The notes under the pieces were generated by a model. The model saw nothing but the letters and a program-made list of their open reading frames with translations, made no database searches and was not told the DNA's origin. A stretch of DNA of 5,184 bases, from contig CALDGV010000223.1 of assembly GCA_937941745.1 (NCBI GenBank), positions 1-5,184 on the forward strand. The letters run 5' to 3'. This DNA comes from an uncultured Prosthecobacter sp. Lineage in GTDB: Bacteria; Verrucomicrobiota; Verrucomicrobiia; Verrucomicrobiales; Verrucomicrobiaceae. Positions 1 through 5,184 of this stretch are shown piece after piece. A program made the translations under genes and the position numbers. Positions within the stretch are counted from its first letter, which is position 1. Every line of letters begins with the position of its first letter.

Positions 1-2
1 CA

Positions 3-509
3 ATGAGTTACAGAAACAAAACATACGTCATTTTTGATGGAGATGAAGATATGTGGGCATATGCATTTATGAAAGGTTGGAAGAAGAATGAGAAAATTGA
101 CTTCAACTTCTTCGATGCGCATGACCTGAAGCCAATAACTAATCGTGCGAATGAAGATACGATAAAGCGAAGTCTTCGTGAGCGGCTAGCCAACACTAAA
201 CAGGCGATTGTATTGATTGGAGAAAAGACAAAAAACCTGTACCAATTTGTTCGTTGGGAAATTGAGATGTGTCAGAAGCTAGACATTCCGATCATAGCTG
301 TGAACCTCAATGATAAACGCATGCAAGATCCAGAGCGATGTCCTCCCATTATTCGGGATACTTATGTGGTCCATGTGCCTTTTAGGCTAAAGATCATTCA
401 GCACGCTCTGGATCAATTTCCAAATGAATGCGCGCGTAGAGGAGTGGGCGACGTTGGCCCTCGTTTTTATCCTGATTCTGTTTATGAAAAACTAGGGCTG
501 AATGAATAA
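3..509 (+). CDS. ThsB-like TIR domain protein (MTH538/DUF1863 type), predicted NAD-using signal synthase of a defence module
   Basis: This 168-residue cytoplasmic protein matches the ThsB-like TIR family (MTH538 TIR-like domain) over nearly its whole length. Visible hallmarks are strand 1 and its acidic loop, KTYVIFDGDED (6-16), the FNFFDAHDL segment (34-42), the helix with IKRSLRERL (54-62), strand AIVLIGE (68-74), and YQFVRWEIE (80-88) followed by PIIAVNLN (96-103). By family analogy E86, in the RWE motif, is the likely catalytic glutamate. ThsB proteins respond to phage infection by converting NAD+ into a cyclic or conjugated ADP-ribose signal that activates a partner effector; that role is inferred here. 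The stop overlaps the next start by 8 bases, so the two are almost certainly co-translated. The start is placed two bases from the window edge. It gives the N-terminus typical of the family, but its ribosome binding site and promoter lie outside. Low G+C compared with the genes downstream suggests acquisition. Confidence 0.88.
   Translation: MSYRNKTYVIFDGDEDMWAYAFMKGWKKNEKIDFNFFDAHDLKPITNRANEDTIKRSLRERLANTKQAIVLIGEKTKNLYQFVRWEIEMCQKLDIPIIAVNLNDKRMQDPERCPPIIRDTYVVHVPFRLKIIQHALDQFPNECARRGVGDVGPRFYPDSVYEKLGLNE
494..509 (+). promoter_or_regulatory. Overlapping stop/start junction with weak ribosome binding site (translational coupling)
   Basis: AGGG at 494-497 sits four bases before the ATG at 502, and that ATG lies eight bases upstream of the end of the TIR gene's TAA (507-509). 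The overlap fixes the start of the SLATT gene and implies a fixed production ratio of the two proteins. The weak Shine-Dalgarno match suggests that re-initiating ribosomes do most of the work. Confidence 0.6.
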
Positions 510-1383
510 CTTGGAATATCCTTCATTATATCAGGTCGCGGATGCCACTTCGATCAAAGCCCAAGCAGGATTTCTACTGCTCGTAAAAAGCTATTTGGTA
601 TCTTTGATTCTGGGTTCGTTGCTCAGTGTGGCCGGAATTGAATCAAGTGACTTAGCTGCGTTAGCGGCCTTTGTTTTTATTGTTTCGATAATCCTCTCTA
701 TTGTGATGTTCACACGTCGATCAGAAGATCAATGGTATCGAGCTCGAGCCATTGCTGAATCTGTAAAGACAAGCACATGGCGCTTTATGATGAAAGGAGC
801 TCCATATCTTGATGCTCCTTCTCTCGAGCAAGTGAAGAAAGAATTTAGAAACCTATTAAGGTCTATTTTAGTTGAGCACAAAGACTTGGCTCACGAATTC
901 GGAGGGCTCATGTCGCAGTCTGATCAAATTACACAAAAGATGTGTGAGGTTCGTCAGATGGAGTTGCGTGACAGGATCGACTTTTATAGACAATGGAGGA
1001 TTGATGAGCAGCGCAAATGGTATGCGAAAAAATCATCAGATAACAAAAAAGACACCAATTTATGGTTCTTTTGCATGATCGCTTTTCAAACAATCGCTGT
1101 TTTTTTAGTGATCTTTAGAGTTGCCTACCCGCAATTTGAAATGTGGCCAACCGAAGTCTTCGTCGTAACTGCAGGTGCAGTTCTGACTTGGATGCAAGTT
1201 AAGCGGTTTCGGGAATTGGCGTCGTCATATGGGCTCGCAGCCCAGGAGATCGGGATCATTCGAGGGGAGCTTGATGAGGTTAAAACAGAATCTGAGTTTA
1301 TTGAGTTTGTTAAAGACAGTGAAAATGCATTCTCACGTGAGCATACTCAATGGATTGCACGAAAGAACAATCCAGCAGGGTAG
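502..1383 (+). CDS. Tandem SLATT / DUF4231-like membrane protein, predicted effector of the TIR module
   Basis: This 293-residue protein has two similarly built halves, each with a hydrophobic hairpin. Predicted membrane helices lie near 23-46 and 50-70 in the first half, and near 187-207 and 216-231 in the second. After the first hairpin comes a W78-R80-R82-E86-S87-K89-W93 pattern typical of SLATT_3/DUF4231 proteins. The second hairpin is followed by an amphipathic, charged C-terminus ending in NAFSREHTQW (275-284), a signature I associate with SLATT_1-like domains. The charged region between the hairpins (105-180) is probably cytosolic and partly coiled coil. SLATT (SMODS- and SLOG-associating two-TM) proteins are predicted pore-forming or membrane-perturbing effectors triggered by nucleotide signals. 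Translation is probably coupled to the TIR gene: the start lies inside its last codons, with a weak AGGG at 494-497 as ribosome binding site. I infer that it acts as the killing arm in place of ThsA. The exact SLATT subfamily is less certain than the general class. Confidence 0.8.
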   Translation: MNNLEYPSLYQVADATSIKAQAGFLLLVKSYLVSLILGSLLSVAGIESSDLAALAAFVFIVSIILSIVMFTRRSEDQWYRARAIAESVKTSTWRFMMKGAPYLDAPSLEQVKKEFRNLLRSILVEHKDLAHEFGGLMSQSDQITQKMCEVRQMELRDRIDFYRQWRIDEQRKWYAKKSSDNKKDTNLWFFCMIAFQTIAVFLVIFRVAYPQFEMWPTEVFVVTAGAVLTWMQVKRFRELASSYGLAAQEIGIIRGELDEVKTESEFIEFVKDSENAFSREHTQWIARKNNPAG

Positions 1384-1452
1384 TGTTCATTCGGGGTGTA
1401 ATGATTATACATTTAAAAGTTAGACTTCACTGTGGTCGCTTAGCTTTAAAGG
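1384..1452. other. A+T-rich spacer between convergent genes; probable edge of the acquired segment
   Basis: This 69-base spacer separates the stop of the SLATT gene from the stop of the oppositely oriented SGNH hydrolase gene. It is A+T-rich like the TIR-SLATT cassette, whereas composition becomes G+C-rich immediately inside the hydrolase gene. Only short, weak inverted repeats are visible (for example AATG/CATT and AAGT/ACTT stems of four pairs), so I do not call a terminator. No attachment site, tRNA end or insertion-sequence end could be recognised. Confidence 0.45.
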
Positions 1453-2724
1453 TCACTTCACGATCTCGCCGACGAGCAGGATCGCGCCGGGGTAGAAGGC
1501 GGTGCCTTCGAAGCGTTTGGGGTTGTCGATCTTGTTGCCGTTTTTGGCGAGGATCTTGGCCTTGTCGGGCACTTCGGGGCTGATTTCGATCTTCACGGTG
1601 TGAACGACATCGGGCAGTTCGCTGCCAAGGCTCAGCGTGGCAAGGCGGTGGTAGGTGCAGTAGGCGTCGATGCGCGGGACGAGCTTCACCGGCTGGTCAT
1701 CGACGGTGACGCTGACCTGGCCGCAGTCGGGGCCGATGATGTCGTAGATGGAGGCGCGGGTGCCTTTGAACTTGAAGGTGAGCACGTCGCCGGGTTGCGC
1801 GGCTTTGTGGAGGGCGCTCATGCGGTTGCTCCAGCGCTTGGCGAAGTCCGCCGGAGCCGGCTGGAAGCCACCGGAGAGCGTGGCGGCGGTGATGGGCACG
1901 AGTTTGGCCTGCTCGTAGTTCGTGGCGATGAAGGGCGCGGCCAAGGTGTGGGCGCCTTGGGCCTTCGACGCGGATTGGATCGGCTCAAGCGAGCGCACGA
2001 TGGCCGCGAGGTAGAGCTCATGACCCGTCTCGACATGCGGATGCACGCTGTCCGGCGCGAAGACGAACGTGCCCTCGAACGGCTTCTTTTCCTCGTCGGT
2101 CTTCGGCAGCTTCGCCTTCCACACGAGCTTGCCTTCCTTCGCTAGTTTCGCGACCTCCATGCCCATGTGGATGGTGGGGATGCCGTAGTGATCGGCGATC
2201 TTTTCCATGGCGCTGGCGCTGCGTTGGAATTTGCCCTCAAGCATCGCGGGGGCGAGCGCCTCGGTGAGGGTGTAAACGAAGCAGATGTCGCACTCCGGCA
2301 GCGCCTTCCAGGTCTGGCGCACGATGCCCTCCATGCAGCGGTGGATCTGCTCCGGGGCCGCGCCGCCATCGTTCACGGCGAACTCGACGAAGAGGAGATC
2401 CGGCTGGTGGTCGAGCACGTCCTGCTTGAGGCGGAAGACGCCGAGGTCGGAGCCGGTGCCGCCGATGGCCGCGTTGATCTCGCTGAACTTCGCCTGCGGC
2501 CAGGTCTTCTGGAAATGCGCCAGGGTCTTGGGCCGCCAGCCCGGCTGCGCGGTGATGGAGCCGCCGAGGTAGCCGATCTTCACCGCTGCTCCGGGCGTGT
2601 TCGCCTTCGCGAGGAAATTCGGCAGTCCGGCACGCGGGCGGCACTCCTGGGCGGGGACGAGGTCATCGGCGGCGGAGGCGAGGACGGCGGTGAAGAGGGC
2701 AAGCAGGGCGAAGAGCGGCTTCAT
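1453..2724 (-). CDS. Secreted SGNH/GDSL-family hydrolase (probable carbohydrate or acyl esterase)
   Basis: The 423-residue product begins with a clear Sec signal peptide (MKPLFALLALFTAVLASA, cleavage near residue 18) and so is exported. The SGNH blocks are all present in order: GGSIT with nucleophile S56, the oxyanion glycine in the GGTGSD segment (88-93), AVND with N118, and DSVH giving D225 and H228 of the triad. The catalytic domain spans about 45-250. The remaining roughly 130 residues (290-423) are rich in predicted beta strands and look like an accessory domain, possibly for carbohydrate binding. Such enzymes usually remove acetyl or other acyl groups from polysaccharides; the substrate here is unknown. 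An in-frame ATG 16 codons upstream (at 2772) is rejected because the chosen start has an AGAGGGG ribosome binding site just ahead of it and opens directly into the signal peptide. The gene is convergent with the TIR-SLATT cassette and divergent from the next gene. Confidence 0.88.
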   Translation of the reverse strand: MKPLFALLALFTAVLASAADDLVPAQECRPRAGLPNFLAKANTPGAAVKIGYLGGSITAQPGWRPKTLAHFQKTWPQAKFSEINAAIGGTGSDLGVFRLKQDVLDHQPDLLFVEFAVNDGGAAPEQIHRCMEGIVRQTWKALPECDICFVYTLTEALAPAMLEGKFQRSASAMEKIADHYGIPTIHMGMEVAKLAKEGKLVWKAKLPKTDEEKKPFEGTFVFAPDSVHPHVETGHELYLAAIVRSLEPIQSASKAQGAHTLAAPFIATNYEQAKLVPITAATLSGGFQPAPADFAKRWSNRMSALHKAAQPGDVLTFKFKGTRASIYDIIGPDCGQVSVTVDDQPVKLVPRIDAYCTYHRLATLSLGSELPDVVHTVKIEISPEVPDKAKILAKNGNKIDNPKRFEGTAFYPGAILLVGEIVK

Positions 2725-2861
2725 GCGCCCCTCTTTGGCCGATGGCGGGGGAAGGTTCAAGCGGTGTCGCAAGGCTGGCCGGAGCCGGGAAAGGCGGCCT
2801 GCGGCCGCAGGCGGATGAACTCCGGCTTTGCTTCCGCCGTGCCGCCGCTACTCTCGCCGCC
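2725..2861. promoter_or_regulatory. Divergent intergenic region holding promoters for the SGNH and lysozyme-like genes
   Basis: The two exported-protein genes face away from each other across these 137 bases, so both promoters should lie here unless they extend into coding sequence. The region is very G+C-rich and I could not identify convincing -35/-10 elements on either strand. On the minus strand, AGAGGGG a few bases before 2724 serves as ribosome binding site for the hydrolase. No Shine-Dalgarno match precedes the plus-strand start at 2862. The main visible structure is the palindrome at 2797-2812. Confidence 0.5.
2797..2812. repeat. Perfect 16-bp G+C-rich palindrome (GCCTGCGGCCGCAGGC)
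   Basis: The sequence GCCTGCGGCCGCAGGC reads the same on both strands, with no spacer and no mismatch. It lies 72 bases upstream of the hydrolase start and 49 bases upstream of the lysozyme-like gene's start. It could be an operator for a dimeric regulator of both genes, or a cruciform/hairpin element. It could also be chance in G+C-rich DNA, though a perfect 16-mer in so short a region is not expected often. Confidence 0.5.
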
Positions 2862-3635
2862 ATGCCCTGCCGATTCCTTCTTCCGCTGATCCTTCTGACC
2901 GCGCTGGTGAGCCTGCCGACGACTTCGCCTGGGGCGGTGAACCTTTCCAGCAGCCAGCTGCAGCGCGTGGGGCAGCGGATCTGGCAGAATGAATGTGCGG
3001 GAACGGTGGCCGGGCTGACGAGCTGGAACGCGGGCGAGGACTTTGCCTCCCTGGGCATCGGGCATTTCATCTGGTATCCCGAGGGGCGGCGCGGGCCGTT
3101 TGAGGAGAGCTTTCCACCGCTGGCGGCCTTTCTGGCATCGCGCGGGGTGAAGGTGCCGGGCTGGTGCCAGGGGCCCTGCCCATGGGCCAGCAAGGCGGCG
3201 TTTGAGGCGGACAAGAACGGCCCCCGGCAGAAGGCGCTGCGCACGCTGTTGTCCGAGACGGTGCCGCTGCAGACGGAGTTCATCCTGGGCCGCCTGCAGC
3301 GGGCGCTGCCGAAGATGCTGGCGCAGACGAAGCAGAAGAAGCGGGTGCAGGCGAACTTTGACGGGCTGAGCGCGACGCCCGAGGGTGCCTTCTGCCTGAT
3401 CGACTATGTGAACTTCAAGGGCGAGGGCACGGCGACGGCGGAACGCTACGCGGGCCAGGGCTGGGGGCTGCTGCAGGTGCTGGAAGGCATGAGCGCGGCG
3501 ACACCGGCCGCCTTTGCCGCCTCGGCCAAGGCGGTGCTGAGCCGCCGTGTGCAGAACGCCCCGGCGGCGCGCAAGGAGCAGCGCTGGCTGGCGGGCTGGC
3601 ACAACCGCTGCAATGGCTACCTGCGGAAGCTCTGA
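2862..3635 (+). CDS. Exported lysozyme-like protein of uncharacterised family (possible peptidoglycan hydrolase)
   Basis: The 257-residue product has an N-terminal signal peptide (hydrophobic 4-19, likely cleaved after about residue 25), so it acts in the periplasm or outside. The segment IWQNEC (40-45), then GEDFASLGIGHFIWYPEG (58-75), resembles the catalytic E...GIGH arrangement of phage T4-type lysozymes, with E44 as candidate catalytic acid and G65-I66-G67-H68 as the GIGH. A later DYVNFKGEG (181-189) and YAGQGWGLLQVLEGM (196-210) recall the conserved FN.G and GLL.R regions of lysozyme folds. Five cysteines in the mature chain (45, 102, 106, 178, 250) may form disulfides. I recall similar uncharacterised proteins in other Gram-negative bacteria but cannot name the family. 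The in-frame upstream extension to 2742 is rejected because it would bury the signal peptide and overlap the regulatory region. Muramidase activity is inference. Confidence 0.72.
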   Translation: MPCRFLLPLILLTALVSLPTTSPGAVNLSSSQLQRVGQRIWQNECAGTVAGLTSWNAGEDFASLGIGHFIWYPEGRRGPFEESFPPLAAFLASRGVKVPGWCQGPCPWASKAAFEADKNGPRQKALRTLLSETVPLQTEFILGRLQRALPKMLAQTKQKKRVQANFDGLSATPEGAFCLIDYVNFKGEGTATAERYAGQGWGLLQVLEGMSAATPAAFAASAKAVLSRRVQNAPAARKEQRWLAGWHNRCNGYLRKL

Positions 3636-3700
3636 GCGATCTTCGCGGCATTCCTATTGGAAACCGCACCGCTTGAAACGTAACACCCAGCCCTTTTCCG

Positions 3701-4603
3701 ATGAAACGTCGTCTCCTCCTTCTCTGCCCCCTTTTCCTGATCTCCTGCGGCAAGGAACCGGCCGCCCAGCCCGGTGCTGCGAGCCCGGCTTCGCGCAAGC
3801 CCCAGGTCTATGTGGCGAACTACCCGCTGCGCTACCTGGCGGAGCGACTGGGCGAAGGTGCCGTGGAGGTGAAGTTTCCCGCGCCGGGAGATGAGGACCC
3901 GGCCTTCTGGCAGCCGGATGATGCCACGGTTTCCGATTATCAGGCCGCGGACCTCATCCTGATGAACGGCGCGACCTACTCGAAGTGGGCGGAGAAGGTG
4001 ACGCTGCCGCAGTCGCGGCTGGTGGACACTTCCGCGCCCTTCAAGGCGCAGTACATCGAAATCAAGGCGGACAGCACGCACAGCCATGGCCCCGGCGGCG
4101 AGCACAGCCACAGCGGCACGGCCTTCACGACCTGGATTGACCTCCAGCAGGCCATCCAGCAGGCGGGGGAGGTGGCCAAGGCGCTGGCGCCCCATGCCCC
4201 GGAGGCGGAAAAAAATCTGGCGGCCCTGAAGGCTGACCTGGAGGCGCTGGACCAGCGCCTGCTGGCCGTGGGGAAGCGCCTGGCGAACGTGCCGCTGGTG
4301 GCCTCGCATCCGGTGTATCACTACTTCGCCCGCCGCTACGCGCTGAACCTGCAATCGGTGCTCTGGGAGCCCGAGACGGTGCCGGACGACAAGGCGATGG
4401 AGGAGCTCAAGGCGTTGCTGGCCAAGCATCCGGCGAAGTGGATGATCTGGGAGGGCGAGCCGGCGAAGGAAAGCGTGGCCAAGCTGGAAGCGATCGGGGT
4501 GAAGAGCGTGGTCTTCGACCCCTGCGGCAATGTGCCGGACGCGGGCGATTTCCTGACCGTGATGAAGGCCAATGTGGAAGCCCTGGAAAAGGCCTTCCCC
4601 TAA
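3701..4603 (+). CDS. ZnuA-like metal ABC transporter substrate-binding lipoprotein (cluster A-I family), atypical ligands
   Basis: The 300-residue product starts with a lipoprotein signal peptide whose lipobox is L13-I14-S15-C16, so it should be anchored to a membrane through C16. The mature part has the two-lobe layout of zinc/manganese-binding proteins: N-lobe from about 34 (VYVANYPLRYLAERL), a long linking helix about 165-195, and a C-lobe with SHPVYHYFARRYAL (202-215) and VVFDPCGN (270-277). A His-rich loop with H127, H129, H135 and H137 (THSHG...EHSHSG) is typical of zinc binders. Of the four usual ligands, H203 and D273 are kept, but the DPH motif of the first lobe reads DPA (66-68) and the HxW motif reads TTW (143-145). 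Metal may be held differently, perhaps with loop histidines. No ATPase or permease gene adjoins it in this window. The start lacks a Shine-Dalgarno match but leads directly into the signal peptide. Confidence 0.85.
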   Translation: MKRRLLLLCPLFLISCGKEPAAQPGAASPASRKPQVYVANYPLRYLAERLGEGAVEVKFPAPGDEDPAFWQPDDATVSDYQAADLILMNGATYSKWAEKVTLPQSRLVDTSAPFKAQYIEIKADSTHSHGPGGEHSHSGTAFTTWIDLQQAIQQAGEVAKALAPHAPEAEKNLAALKADLEALDQRLLAVGKRLANVPLVASHPVYHYFARRYALNLQSVLWEPETVPDDKAMEELKALLAKHPAKWMIWEGEPAKESVAKLEAIGVKSVVFDPCGNVPDAGDFLTVMKANVEALEKAFP

Positions 4604-4639
4604 CGGCGGCAGGAATCCGGATCTGATCAGACCGCACGA

Positions 4640-5155
4640 ATGACAACTGTCACGATTTACACGGACGGCGCCTGCTCTGGAAACCCCGGGCCGGGAGGCT
4701 TTGGGGTGCTGCTGGAAAGCGGCCGGCACCGCAAGGAGCTCTCCCAGGGCTACCGGCGCACCACCAACAACCGCATGGAGCTGATGGCCGTGCTGGCGGG
4801 GCTGCAAATCCTCACCCGGCCGTGCTCCGTGACCTTGTATTCAGACTCCCGCTACGTGGTGGATGCGATCGAGAAGGGCTGGGCGAAATCCTGGAAGGCG
4901 CGTGGCTGGGTGAAGGCGGACAAGCAGCCTGCCCAGAACGCCGACCTCTGGGCGCGCGCCCTGGAGCTGCTGGGCCAGCATCGGGTGAAGCTGGTGTGGG
5001 TGAAGGGTCATGCCTCCAATGCCGGCAACAACCGCTGCGACGAGATGGCTGTGGCGGCCTCACGATCCGCCAGCCTGCTCATTGATGAAGGCTTCGAGGC
5101 TGCCAAACGTGCGGTGGAGGATTTTCTGCTTCCAGGAGACGGCCCGACTTCCTAG
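4640..5155 (+). CDS. rnhA: Ribonuclease HI
   Basis: This 171-residue cytoplasmic endonuclease cuts the RNA strand of RNA-DNA hybrids, removing R-loops and primer RNA. The family pattern is complete: YTDGACSGNPGPGG (7-20) with D9, TTNNRMEL (41-48) with E47, YSDSRYV (67-73) with D69, VKGHASNAGNNRCDE (121-135) with H124 and D134. These match the four carboxylates and the histidine of the Escherichia coli enzyme. The basic-handle region (81-95, WAKSWKARGW then ADK) is present, placing it with the classical bacterial type. It is about 16 residues longer than the E. coli enzyme, from an acidic-to-mixed C-terminal tail after about 155. The gene starts 36 bases after the metal-binding lipoprotein gene on the same strand, so the two may share a transcript, although their functions are unrelated. 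No clear Shine-Dalgarno sequence precedes the start. Confidence 0.97.
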   Translation: MTTVTIYTDGACSGNPGPGGFGVLLESGRHRKELSQGYRRTTNNRMELMAVLAGLQILTRPCSVTLYSDSRYVVDAIEKGWAKSWKARGWVKADKQPAQNADLWARALELLGQHRVKLVWVKGHASNAGNNRCDEMAVAASRSASLLIDEGFEAAKRAVEDFLLPGDGPTS

Positions 5156-5176
5156 GCTCAGCCTGCTGCCTGAGCC
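5155..5176 (+). terminator. Possible transcription terminator hairpin after rnhA
   Basis: GGCTCAG (5155-5161) and CTGAGCC (5170-5176) form a perfect seven-pair stem with an eight-base loop, starting at the last base of the rnhA stop codon. The position fits a terminator. The eight bases that remain before the window ends (GTCGCTGT) contain no T run, so an intrinsic terminator is not proven; it may instead be an RNA-stabilising hairpin. Confidence 0.45.
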
Positions 5177-5184
5177 GTCGCTGT

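Noticed and set aside
1600..2145. Long plus-strand open frames across the SGNH gene (also 2167-2889)
   Set aside because: They lie antisense to a gene with complete catalytic motifs and a signal peptide. Their translations are low-complexity Gly/Ala/Arg/Glu-rich, as expected of shadow frames in G+C-rich DNA.
2725..2772. Upstream extension of the SGNH hydrolase (start at 2772)
   Set aside because: It adds 16 residues before a signal peptide; the internal start has a good ribosome binding site and the extension does not resemble the family.
2742..2861. Upstream extension of the lysozyme-like gene
   Set aside because: The extra 40 residues are Arg/Gly/Ala-rich, would precede an obvious signal peptide, and would run across the intergenic palindrome.
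3622..3650. Imperfect stem (GCGGAAG with CTTCGC) at the end of the lysozyme-like gene, considered as a terminator
   Set aside because: It has a bulge, overlaps the stop codon and is not followed by a T run.
3674..3709. Eight-base direct repeat TGAAACGT (3674-3681 and 3702-3709) around the start of the metal-binding lipoprotein gene, considered as a metal-regulator operator
   Set aside because: It does not resemble a palindromic Zur or Fur box, and the second copy is within the first codons; a chance repeat is likely.
3617..4807. 396-codon minus-strand frame opposite the metal-binding lipoprotein gene, and similar frames at 2757-3602 and 2663-3283
   Set aside because: They are rich in Arg, His, Gly and Leu without recognisable domains, and they cover plus-strand genes with strong family signatures.
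1..5184. CRISPR arrays, tRNA or rRNA genes, transposases, integrases
   Set aside because: No spaced direct repeats, cloverleaf-like segments, rRNA-like stretches or recombinase motifs were seen in the window.

Overview
The window has two parts that differ sharply in base composition. Sampled lines at about 1-1450 are A+T-rich (roughly 37-40% G+C by hand count). From about 1455 to the end the sequence is strongly G+C-rich (a sampled line is about 70%). The G+C-rich genes look like an ordinary chromosomal backbone. Their mix (a secreted SGNH hydrolase of a type common in Planctomycetes-Verrucomicrobia-like bacteria, a lipoprotein metal-binding protein, RNase HI, and several starts without a clear Shine-Dalgarno sequence) is compatible with a Verrucomicrobia-type Gram-negative bacterium. 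That assignment is a low-confidence inference. The A+T-rich part looks horizontally acquired.

Layout: (1) 3-509 and 502-1383 (+) form a tightly coupled two-gene cassette. The first gene encodes a ThsB-like TIR (MTH538/DUF1863-type) protein. The second encodes a four-helix membrane protein with features of two SLATT (DUF4231-like) modules. (2) 1384-1452 is a short A+T-rich spacer between convergent genes. (3) 1453-2724 (-) encodes a secreted SGNH/GDSL hydrolase. (4) 2725-2861 is a divergent intergenic region with a perfect 16-bp palindrome. (5) 2862-3635 (+) encodes an exported protein with a lysozyme-like E...GIGH signature. (6) 3701-4603 (+) encodes a ZnuA-like metal ABC transporter lipoprotein with a His-rich loop and an unusual ligand set. 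(7) 4640-5155 (+) encodes ribonuclease HI, followed by a possible hairpin at 5155-5176.

The most interesting item is the TIR + SLATT pair. TIR proteins of the ThsB class make NAD-derived signal molecules in Thoeris anti-phage defence, and SLATT proteins are predicted membrane effectors of nucleotide-signalling conflict systems. The pair is best read as a Thoeris-like abortive-infection module in which the usual ThsA sensor/NADase is replaced by a membrane-disrupting effector. No ThsA is visible, but the window starts right at the TIR gene, so an upstream partner cannot be excluded. The remaining genes appear to have independent housekeeping or envelope roles and show no functional link to the cassette.
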